A DNA stretch of 64,000 nt from an uncultured Prevotellaceae bacterium (GTDB taxonomy: Bacteria > Bacteroidota > Bacteroidia > Bacteroidales > Bacteroidaceae): positions 62,001 to 126,000 of the forward strand of contig CADASP010000007.1 in assembly GCA_902790625.1 (NCBI GenBank), given 5' to 3'. This document shows positions 25,496 to 32,708 of this stretch, one piece after another; position 1 is the first letter of the stretch; every line of letters begins with the position of its first letter. Below the pieces are notes generated by a model. It had not been told where the DNA came from, did not search any database, and was given only the letters and a program-made list of their open reading frames with translations. A program made the translations under genes and the position numbers.

Positions 25496-27157
25496 ATGAA
25501 GAGATCACACTATGTCTTTTCAGCAATAATGGTAGCCGCCGCGATGGCGGCTACCATTACCGCTTGTGGCGACGACGACCCCAAGCAGGACTACAACCCG
25601 CTCATCGACGACCCCAAGCAGGAGGAACCCTCCAAGCCCAACGAGCCTACCGTGAAGAGCAGCTACGACGAGCTGTACCGCCCACAGATACATTTCACGC
25701 CAGCCAAGAACTGGATGAACGATCCCAATGGAATGGTATATGCCGACGGCACCTATCACCTCTTCTATCAATACAACCCGCAGGGCAACGACTGGGGCAA
25801 CATGTCGTGGGGGCACGCCACCTCCACCGACCTGATGCACTGGGCCGAGCAGCCCGTCGCCCTCACACGCGATGAGCTGGGCGACATCTTCTCTGGCTCG
25901 GCCGTCATCGACAAGGACAACACCGCCGGCTTCGGAGCCAATGCCATGGTGGCACTCTACACATCGGCCAGCGGCGCACAGCAGCAGAGCCTGGCCTACA
26001 GCACCGACGGCGGCAAGAACTTCACTCGCTTTGCCAGCAACCCCGTCATCAAGAACGACGACGACAACCTGCGCGACCCCAAGGTGTTCTGGCATGAGCC
26101 TACCAAGAAGTGGGTCATGGCCTTGGCCAAGGGCTGGAAGATGGGCGTGGAGTTCTACGGCAGCACCGACCTGAAGTCGTGGCACCACCTTAGCACTTTC
26201 TTCACCGAGCTGAAGGGCCGACCCAGTCTGCAGTGGGAGTGCCCCGACCTGTTTGAGTTAGGAGTTAGGAGTGAGGAGTTAGGAGTGAGAAGTGAGAAAA
26301 TGGAAGATGGGAGTGAGGAGCTGGGAGCTAATGGTTCCCAAGAACTCCTAACTCCTAACTCCTCACCCCTCACTCAAAACAAGTGGGTGCTGCTGGTCAG
26401 CGTCAACCCTGGCGGGCCGCTGGTAGGCTCGGGAACGATGTATTTCACCGGACAGTTTGATGGCACCAACTTCATTGCCGATGAGCGCGAGTATCCGCTG
26501 TGGCTCGACTATGGCATGGACAACTATGCCGGTGTCACATGGAGCAACACGGGCGACCGGCGCATCATGATTGGTTGGATGAACAACTGGTCGTATGCCG
26601 GAGCCGTGCCCTGCTCGCCCTGGCGCTCAGCTTTCACGCTGCCTCGCGAACTCACCCTCACCGAGTATGAAGGCCGTCCGCTGCTGTGCAGCACCGTCGT
26701 GCCCGAGATCGACAAGATTGCCGGGCCGTGGAGCGACCGTCACCCCGCCTCGGCCGGTGGCGAAGCCATCAACGTGAAGAGTGCCTACCAGCTGCGCCTG
26801 ACCATCGCCTTAGACCGAAGCACCACCGTGACCCTCGCCAACGATGTCGATGAAGCATTCTCGTTCGACATCAGCGCCGCCGCACGCATGCTCACCGCTC
26901 ACCGTACAGCCAAGACAGGAAAGACCTCGTTCAACGGCACCTTCTCGCTGCCCTCCATGAACGCTCCGCTGTGCGTAGAGGGCAACAAGGTGACGCTCGA
27001 CATCTTCGTCGACCAGTCGTCGGTGGAGATTTTCACCCAGCAGGGCACCATGGCCATGACCAACCTTGTGTTCCCGCAGAGCCTCTACAACCGTCTCATC
27101 GTAGAAGGGGCCGACTGCGAGGTGCAGGTGCGAGAGCTGAAGCGCATCTGGGATTAG
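25496..27157 (+). CDS. GH32 fructan hydrolase lipoprotein with in-frame repeat insertion
   Basis: The ATG at 25496 gives 553 residues starting MKRSHYVFSAIMV with lipobox TITAC. Two in-frame ATGs 9 and 12 bases upstream are alternatives. All GH32 catalytic motifs are intact: WMNDPNG (D76), LRDPKVF (D194) and WECPDLF (E248). The C-terminal beta-sandwich (~410-553) ends in the usual VDQSSVEIF and NLVFPQSLYN segments. It should release fructose or short products from inulin or levan. Between WECPDLF and KWVLLVSVNPGGP an extra loop of about 38 residues is encoded by a repeat element (26255-26375) that the paralogue at 32709 lacks. It is the last gene of module 2. Confidence 0.92.
   Translation: MKRSHYVFSAIMVAAAMAATITACGDDDPKQDYNPLIDDPKQEEPSKPNEPTVKSSYDELYRPQIHFTPAKNWMNDPNGMVYADGTYHLFYQYNPQGNDWGNMSWGHATSTDLMHWAEQPVALTRDELGDIFSGSAVIDKDNTAGFGANAMVALYTSASGAQQQSLAYSTDGGKNFTRFASNPVIKNDDDNLRDPKVFWHEPTKKWVMALAKGWKMGVEFYGSTDLKSWHHLSTFFTELKGRPSLQWECPDLFELGVRSEELGVRSEKMEDGSEELGANGSQELLTPNSSPLTQNKWVLLVSVNPGGPLVGSGTMYFTGQFDGTNFIADEREYPLWLDYGMDNYAGVTWSNTGDRRIMIGWMNNWSYAGAVPCSPWRSAFTLPRELTLTEYEGRPLLCSTVVPEIDKIAGPWSDRHPASAGGEAINVKSAYQLRLTIALDRSTTVTLANDVDEAFSFDISAAARMLTAHRTAKTGKTSFNGTFSLPSMNAPLCVEGNKVTLDIFVDQSSVEIFTQQGTMAMTNLVFPQSLYNRLIVEGADCEVQVRELKRIWD
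25529..25557 (+). other. 12-bp inverted repeat in signal-peptide codons
   Basis: ATGGTAGCCGCC and GGCGGCTACCAT form a perfect 12-bp stem with a 5-nt loop, 7 bases before the lipobox Cys codon. The sequence is unrelated to the GCTGC hairpins but sits in the same position. Confidence 0.65.
26255..26375 (+). repeat. GAGTTAG-type inverted repeat inserted inside a GH32 gene
   Basis: Direct GAGTTAGGAGTTAGGAGTGA units on the left arm are complementary to CTCCTAACTCCTAACTCCTC on the right arm. The element stays in frame without stops. Its relatives fill the intergenic space at 37523-37683. Confidence 0.75.
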
Positions 27158-27187
27158 GTTCCGATACCTTTTTTCTATACTACATAG

Positions 27188-27216
27188 GCGGGGCGGCACC
27201 CATTGTGCCGCCCCGC
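27188..27216 (+). terminator. Terminator of fructan module 2
   Basis: GCGGGGCGGCAC and GTGCCGCCCCGC form a perfect 12-bp stem 30 bases after the GH32 stop codon. An A/T-rich stretch follows rather than a clean T-run. Confidence 0.65.
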
Positions 27217-27228
27217 AAAAATTTCATA

Positions 27229-27593
27229 TTTCTTTAGAGGAGAGACAAGAATTATTTACGGAATCAGCAAGCGATTCGCTAAAAAAGTGATGACATGCAG
27301 ATGAGCATTGTTGATGACGAGCAAAATGGGGCGCATCCAAGAGAGGCGGCGCACGGCAAACAGGGAGCGGGAGGCACCGCAGAGGGAAAAGGGGCATGCT
27401 TTTTAGGTTGGCAGCGGCCGCTGCCATCATTGGCGGCGTTCGCTGCCATCATTGGCAGCGGCCGCTGCCAATCATGTCCCCGCCCGCTGCCAACCGAAAT
27501 TTGTAAATGATGATGAATATAGAGAATGGTAATCCTTCGGTAGCAAGAGCCACCAGCGATTGAGCGCAGACCGTCAATCGGGTACATGCGGAT
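27229..27593 (+). repeat. Dispersed repeat, copy B (core inverted)
   Basis: This copy of the element at 4851-5235 has flanks in the same orientation and a core (27406-27495) in the opposite orientation. The element ends near GAGCGCAGACCGTCAATCGG. Like copy A it lies directly downstream of a gene end. Confidence 0.85.
27406..27495 (+). repeat. Inverted core of copy B
   Basis: All 90 bases equal the reverse complement of 5030-5119, bounded by GGTTGGCAGCGG and CCGCTGCCAACC. Confidence 0.85.
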
Positions 27594-27665
27594 AATCATT
27601 TGCCAATTCGTTTAATTCGTCGAATTCGTTGTTGTAGAATAACGTAGGGCTGAGTAGAGACGAAA

Positions 27666-27714
27666 GTTTAGTGGAATAACCAAATTCTGTTGAAAAAAGG
27701 TTATTCCACTAAAC
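27666..27714. terminator. 16-bp hairpin downstream of the GH30 gene
   Basis: GTTTAGTGGAATAACC and GGTTATTCCACTAAAC pair perfectly across a 17-nt loop. It lies about 50 bases past the stop of the leftward GH30 gene, so it may terminate that transcript. It could also be a small palindromic repeat. Confidence 0.5.
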
Positions 27715-27761
27715 GGTTATTTGAAAAATATCGCAGTAGACGATAATAAGTTTGGCTTTGG

Positions 27762-30212
27762 TCATCTGACCACTTTTCGCCCTCCGCTGATGTAGATGCC
27801 CTTTGGCAAACGTTCAACGTTGATGCGGCGACCTGCGAGGTCGTAGAGCTGGTGGGCTGACGGGTCGTTGCGTCGCTGCGCCGTTGTCTGCACATCGTCG
27901 ATGGCAGCGGCAGTCTGTGGGTCGGTGAGGGGGAAGAGCATCCATTGGCGATGGATGGGCGTGGGGTTGCTGTCCTGATACTGCCAGACGGTGACGGTGG
28001 TGCCGGCCGCCGTCGACTCGTTGCTCAGGTCGAATCCGTGGGTGCGCCCTCGGCTGGCCAGAATCTTGTAGAACGGATAATCGACCACGTCGATGTAGAA
28101 GTCCTGCTCGCTGGCCTCGGCTTTCTGTGCCGTGAGCGATGAGCTGCCGCTGCTGCGATGGGCGGTGAGGCGCAGTCCGAGGGCGTTCTGCAGGCTGTAG
28201 GTGCCGTTGCCCATGTCCTTCAGTCTCCAGCGCTGGGCATCGCCATAGTTGATGTCCTCGATGGTGGCCTTGCTGCCGGTGGCGGTGATGGCGCGCGTGG
28301 TCTCGTGGCGGGGGATGATGAGGTACTCGCAGCCGTCGGCCAGCAGCTCGTCGGGCTGTGTGGCAGGGCTGTGGGCGGGGATGACGAGGGTGACGATGCT
28401 CTGCAGGGGCATGACCACCTGGAGCATAGTGCCGTCGAGGGTGATGCCGCTCTTGGTGTTGGCCAGGTTCTCGTTGGCCGATGTGCGATAGGCCTTGATG
28501 TCGGCGAGCGAAGGCAGGGTGCTGAAGAGCGACAGGTCGATGCGGTGCACGGCCTTCGCCCCCTCGTTGAGCACCACCAGCACCAGCGTGTCGCGCTGGG
28601 CGTTGACGGCGGCCAGCGACTGCGGGCAGGGCGAGGCGATGATGTCGTAGCCATGGCGGATGAAGCGGGTGCACTGCTGGCGCACGTAATAGTTCTTCAC
28701 CTTCTTGAACGTCTGGTTGGCAAAGCTGCCCTGTATGGTGCACCACTGGTCGTTGGCCTCCTCTATGTACTGCCAGTCTATCCATGCTTCGGGCTGTATG
28801 TAGCGCATGTCGTCGATGAGCCGCTGTGCCAGGGCGAGGTTGCCGCCGATGCCGTTGCCGCCCGAGCCCGTCTCGCTCATCCATAGCGGCATCTGTGCCT
28901 GGTGGGCCAGCAGGGCCAGGCGGGCGCGGTCGGCATTGCTGGCCTGATAGGTGTGTGTGTTCCATTGTCCCACCTTCGACAGCACGCCCGCACTCTTGTA
29001 TTGCTTGAATCCCTCGACGCTCAGTCCCACGTTGGTCTCGTCGGAGGCCGAGATGACCGTGTTGAGGCCCGACGCGCGGAGGATGGGTTCGAGCACGCGG
29101 ATGAACTTCACCTGCGACTGATAGTCGAAGTGGCAGCCCTCCTGCGGGCCGTTGGCATACCAGAAGTTGGTGACCGACTCGTTGAAGGGTTCGAGCGTCT
29201 TGAACTCAATGCCATACTCGTCCTTGTAGTGCTTGCACACGTCGACGAGGTAGTGGGCGAACTCCTCGTAGTACTCTGGTTTCAAGTTGTCCTTGCCGCC
29301 GTCGGCATTGCCGCTGACGCAGCCGCTGTAGGTCATGTAGTAGGGGCATGAGTTGCTGAATGCCTCGAAGACGGCGTCGGGGCGCTTCTCGCGTATCTTC
29401 AGCATGATTTTGCGCTGTGCGGCATCGCGGTCCCAGTGGTATTCGTCGCCGCTGAAGTCCTTGAAGCCCTCCATCTCGGCGCGCAGACCCTTGCCGCGCC
29501 CCATGTGGTGGGGGTCGCAGTGGCGGTTCTCGGGGTCGTCGCCACCGCCGATATTATAGCGGAAGTGGGTGTAGTTCAAGCCTGTGGGACTCACCAGCCA
29601 ATCAACAATCTGGTCAATCTTCTGGTCAGTCCACTTGCCGCACTGCCCAGCCCACCAGCAGAGCGACACGCCCCAGCCGTCGAAGTGCTGGCGCACCACC
29701 TGCGGGGCGACCATATAGCTGAGGGTGTCGGTGGGAGGCGTTTCCCTGACGTTGTTGCTGAAGTACCACTGGTGCTTCATGTCCGACCCGCTCTTGTCGG
29801 TAAACACCTTCTGGTGGGCGTCGTTGCTGTCGGTGCCCAAGTATTTGTCGTTGGCTTTGCAGCGCAGCTTCACATACTGTCCCATGCCCTGCTCGATGGC
29901 CCATTTGGCCTCGTCGCCCGTGGCGCTGGCAATGAACTTCGAGTTCCACTGTCCGGCCAGCGACAGGTATTTCTGCTGCCCTGCCACCTGGATGGTGTAG
30001 TAGCCCTGTCCTGCGGGGGTCAGCGTCATCTGCTGCGGGCTGCCCTTGGTGGGGGCCTCAATCCATCCGCCATCGTCGGAGCCGCACTCTATATGGTTGC
30101 CGCTGCTGTGGAGCAGATAGAGGGTGGTGGCTTCGCTGAAAGAGGTTTGCCCAAATGCCGTGACGAGGATGGCCACGACGGTGACGGCCAATGAAAGTAG
30201 TCGTTTATTCAT
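27762..30212 (-). CDS. Secreted GH30-family glycosidase with ricin-type lectin domains
   Basis: The start at 30212 gives 816 residues with a Sec signal (LVTAFGQ). It agrees with a -7 box just upstream. Residues ~25-155 and ~625-765 resemble ricin-type beta-trefoil modules (QQKYLSLAGQWN, QNALGLRLTA, HRQWMLFPL). The GH30 TIM barrel (~165-600) shows FDGWGVSLCWWAG, the acid/base motif EPFNES (E345) and the nucleophile motif WMSETGSGG (E447). Relatives include endo-beta-1,6-galactanase-type enzymes. The substrate here is not known and need not be fructan. The tail LYDLAGRRINVERLPKGIYI is a sorting-like C-terminus. The gene is divergent from an M60-type peptidase gene, so the two may act on a glycoprotein. 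Confidence 0.82.
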   Translation of the reverse strand: MNKRLLSLAVTVVAILVTAFGQTSFSEATTLYLLHSSGNHIECGSDDGGWIEAPTKGSPQQMTLTPAGQGYYTIQVAGQQKYLSLAGQWNSKFIASATGDEAKWAIEQGMGQYVKLRCKANDKYLGTDSNDAHQKVFTDKSGSDMKHQWYFSNNVRETPPTDTLSYMVAPQVVRQHFDGWGVSLCWWAGQCGKWTDQKIDQIVDWLVSPTGLNYTHFRYNIGGGDDPENRHCDPHHMGRGKGLRAEMEGFKDFSGDEYHWDRDAAQRKIMLKIREKRPDAVFEAFSNSCPYYMTYSGCVSGNADGGKDNLKPEYYEEFAHYLVDVCKHYKDEYGIEFKTLEPFNESVTNFWYANGPQEGCHFDYQSQVKFIRVLEPILRASGLNTVISASDETNVGLSVEGFKQYKSAGVLSKVGQWNTHTYQASNADRARLALLAHQAQMPLWMSETGSGGNGIGGNLALAQRLIDDMRYIQPEAWIDWQYIEEANDQWCTIQGSFANQTFKKVKNYYVRQQCTRFIRHGYDIIASPCPQSLAAVNAQRDTLVLVVLNEGAKAVHRIDLSLFSTLPSLADIKAYRTSANENLANTKSGITLDGTMLQVVMPLQSIVTLVIPAHSPATQPDELLADGCEYLIIPRHETTRAITATGSKATIEDINYGDAQRWRLKDMGNGTYSLQNALGLRLTAHRSSGSSSLTAQKAEASEQDFYIDVVDYPFYKILASRGRTHGFDLSNESTAAGTTVTVWQYQDSNPTPIHRQWMLFPLTDPQTAAAIDDVQTTAQRRNDPSAHQLYDLAGRRINVERLPKGIYISGGRKVVR

Positions 30213-30235
30213 AGTCTGAAATGGATATGTCGCTG

Positions 30236-30243
30236 CAAAGTTA
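30236..30243 (-). promoter_or_regulatory. -7 box of the GH30 gene
   Basis: On the minus strand this reads TAACTTTG, 24 bases before the ATG at 30212. It rules out the longer upstream reading frame. Confidence 0.6.
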
Positions 30244-30308
30244 CGAAAAAGCGATAGGACAACAAAGAAAAAACGGCTTTTTCTTTTTGTGGATACAGTA
30301 AAAACACG

Positions 30309-30316
30309 TATCTTTG
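30309..30316 (+). promoter_or_regulatory. -7 box of the M60-type peptidase gene
   Basis: TATCTTTG lies 29 bases before the ATG at 30345. It is back to back with the GH30 promoter. Confidence 0.6.
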
Positions 30317-30344
30317 CAAAGTGATACGACAACCTAAAGCCTAC

Positions 30345-32414
30345 ATGAAATCCATCCTAACCATCCTTTTGGGCATCACTGCTGCTGTGGCCGATGCCCA
30401 GGAAATGCTGTGGCAGCAGTGCTGCGAAAGTCTGCCTGTGCCTCAGCGCGTGATGCCACGAATGCTGTCGGCCAACAACCAGAATGCCGACGGCCTGATA
30501 GAATATACCCAGGACAACGACCCAGGCACCATCTATCACTCGGCCTATTCGCCAGAGCTGGTCAGCGTGACGCCTGAGCAGCCAGCCGAACTCCTCTTTG
30601 GCTTCAGAGACGTGGAGCGCATCGACTACATGGAATATGTGCCGCGCCAGACAGGCTCGAACGGCTGGGTGGGCGAGGCGGAAATCTATGTCCAGACCGA
30701 AGGCGACAGTGGCTTCCGATTGTATCGGCAATGCCAGTGGCCCATGAATGCGGATGTGAAGCGCGTCGGCTTCGAGGGCGGGCTGGTGCGCCCACAATAC
30801 GTTAAGGTGCGCTTCCTCAGGGGGCTGGGCGATTTTGCTTCGTGCGCAGAAATGAAGTTTATGAGGGAGGTGAATACGGAGATGAGCACCAACGTCTTTG
30901 CCGACGACCTGCTGACGACGCTGAAGCCCGGAACCACGCTGTCGGACATCGAGCATCTGCGTCAGCCACTATTGCGGCAGCTGGCCCTCGAACTGCTGAA
31001 CAAAAGCTACCACACCGACTACCGTGTGGCCTCGTTCGACTGCTACGACTCGCCGCAATGGCTGGCCGAGCAGTGGAAGACCCCCGGCAAGTGCTACGAC
31101 CAGCTGCAGGGCGTCACCGGCATCGTGATGGAGCCAGGGAAGCACCTGGTGGTGGTGGGCGACCTGCCCGAGGGACAGAGTGCCACGCTGAAGGTGGTGG
31201 CGTGGTATACGGGGAAGACGGGGCGCAACTTCGACGGCGGCGACCCTGACATCAGAAACTATAGTCTGCACAACGGCCTGAACATCATCGACCACGACAG
31301 CCGATGGGCAGGGCTGGCATACATCGCCTACTTCTCGGAGGGCCGTGCTGCCGACATGCCGCCACTGCGCGTGCATTTCGTGGGAGGGACCGTCAACGGC
31401 TATCTGACACCTGACATGACCAACGAGCAGATGCACCAGATGACGGCTGTCGCCCCATCGCGATTCATCGACGTGGTGGGGCGCAAGGTGCATGCCGTGT
31501 GGACATCGGCTGGCATGCACGAGTTTTGCAAGGCCGACGACGGAAAGACTCCCGGCTACCGACAGTATATGAACGTGATGGACACGCTGCTGACGTGGGA
31601 GCAGCGGGTGGTGGGGATGGAGAAATACGGTCGGACACCTAAGAACCGCTCACTGCTCTACGTCAATTTCACCTATGGTGTCGCCTTCCAAGGCGGACTC
31701 GGCATCAGCTCGCATGTGGACAACGAGCGGGGGCTGCTCAACTGCAAACAGCTGCTCGTTGACGATGCTGAGGCCGTCTGGGGCTTGGGGCACGAATGGG
31801 GCCACCAGCACCAGCTGCAGCCCAACTTCTGCTGGGGAGGACTGGCGGAGGTGACCAACAACCTGGCCTCCTACTATGTGCTGATGCACTTGGGCTATCG
31901 CTATGAGCAGATGCACTGGGGCAAGCGTGAGGGGCTGGCGAAAGGCGTGAAGCACTATATCGACAGCGAGACGGACGACTGTATCTTCGAGGCTGCCGAC
32001 CTCTTCGAGCGGCTGTGCCCTTTCCTGAAGCTCGTCAACTACTTTGCCAACGAGGGAGGGCAGCCCGACTTCCTGCCCGACCTCTATGAAAGGCTGAGGC
32101 GTACTGACGTCAAGCCCGACTCAACCAACGTGGTGCCTTATGTGCTCAACTTCATCCGAACGGCCTCGACGCTCAGCGGCTACAACCTGACGCCCTACTT
32201 CGAGCGTTTCGGCTTCCTACGCATCAAAAGTTTCGAAATCAATGATTATGGCAAGAGCCATTACAACCTGACGCAAGCTCAGCTCGACGGCTTTCGCAAG
32301 GAGATGAACGCCCTGACGAAGAAAAAGAAGCTGAAGCCAATGCCCGACGGTATGGTGGAGCGCATCGCCCGTACGCCCGACGTGGAATATGAGCGGCCCC
32401 ACTTCGAAAACTGA
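30345..32414 (+). CDS. M60-like (enhancin/mucinase family) zinc metallopeptidase
   Basis: The ATG at 30345 gives 689 residues with a Sec signal (AVADAQ). Residues ~30-170 look like an F5/8C or CBM32-type domain (IDYMEYVPRQTG...GEAEIYV). The M60-like catalytic region follows (~260-600) with the zinc site HEWGH (483-487) in GLGHEWGHQHQ and the preceding FTYGVAFQGGLGISS. The M60-like family contains secreted proteases that cut glycosylated proteins such as mucins. Divergent pairing with a GH30 glycosidase suggests joint action on a glycoprotein. It has no visible lipobox, so it is probably periplasmic or exported. Confidence 0.85.
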   Translation: MKSILTILLGITAAVADAQEMLWQQCCESLPVPQRVMPRMLSANNQNADGLIEYTQDNDPGTIYHSAYSPELVSVTPEQPAELLFGFRDVERIDYMEYVPRQTGSNGWVGEAEIYVQTEGDSGFRLYRQCQWPMNADVKRVGFEGGLVRPQYVKVRFLRGLGDFASCAEMKFMREVNTEMSTNVFADDLLTTLKPGTTLSDIEHLRQPLLRQLALELLNKSYHTDYRVASFDCYDSPQWLAEQWKTPGKCYDQLQGVTGIVMEPGKHLVVVGDLPEGQSATLKVVAWYTGKTGRNFDGGDPDIRNYSLHNGLNIIDHDSRWAGLAYIAYFSEGRAADMPPLRVHFVGGTVNGYLTPDMTNEQMHQMTAVAPSRFIDVVGRKVHAVWTSAGMHEFCKADDGKTPGYRQYMNVMDTLLTWEQRVVGMEKYGRTPKNRSLLYVNFTYGVAFQGGLGISSHVDNERGLLNCKQLLVDDAEAVWGLGHEWGHQHQLQPNFCWGGLAEVTNNLASYYVLMHLGYRYEQMHWGKREGLAKGVKHYIDSETDDCIFEAADLFERLCPFLKLVNYFANEGGQPDFLPDLYERLRRTDVKPDSTNVVPYVLNFIRTASTLSGYNLTPYFERFGFLRIKSFEINDYGKSHYNLTQAQLDGFRKEMNALTKKKKLKPMPDGMVERIARTPDVEYERPHFEN

Positions 32415-32582
32415 GGAGAAAGGGAGAGGAGTGAAAGGGAGTAAGTTCGACAGACCGATTGCCTTCGAAGCTCTCGCTGTGGTCGTGGGGGCATGCTGTT
32501 CCGTTTGTTGCTGTAATACAGCAACAGACAGGACGCTGGACTCAGATGGCCCTTCACTCCTCCCTCAATAATAGCAATAATC
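32415..32582 (+). repeat. Gene-free element with inverted ends and a free-standing signal-peptide-type hairpin
   Basis: GAGGAGTGAAAGGGAG-like sequence on the left and CCCTTCACTCCTCCCTC on the right bracket about 110 bases. These include GCATGCTGTTCCGTTTG followed by the hairpin at 32507-32525. No convincing gene is present. Confidence 0.5.
32507..32525 (+). other. Signal-peptide-type hairpin outside a gene, copy 6
   Basis: GTTGCTGT-AAT-ACAGCAAC is a perfect 8-bp stem. With its upstream TGTTCCGTTT it matches copy 1 closely. Pair 2/18 changes from C-G to T-A, another compensatory change. Confidence 0.65.
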
Positions 32583-32675
32583 GTTCAATGACATAGAAAA
32601 ATGTTACATTGAACGTTTTTTCTTGACGAATGAAACAGAAATGACAGACATTTCGTGGAAAAACACGTATATTTG
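32583..32675 (+). promoter_or_regulatory. Promoter and putative operator of the GH32-permease-kinase operon
   Basis: The -7 box TATATTTG is at 32668-32675. GTTCAATG (32583) and CATTGAAC (32607) form an inverted repeat. The second half begins the TTGAACGTTTTTT...TGAAACA motif shared with 1734-1768. Confidence 0.6.
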
Positions 32676-32708
32676 CAAAAATTTTTCAATGAACTAAAAA
32701 CTACAAAC

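Noticed and set aside
32389..32571. 60-codon frame reading GACCSVCCCNTATD, similar to lipoprotein signal peptides
   Set aside because: It has no lipobox or mature protein after the hairpin, so it is reported as a free-standing hairpin element and not as a gene.
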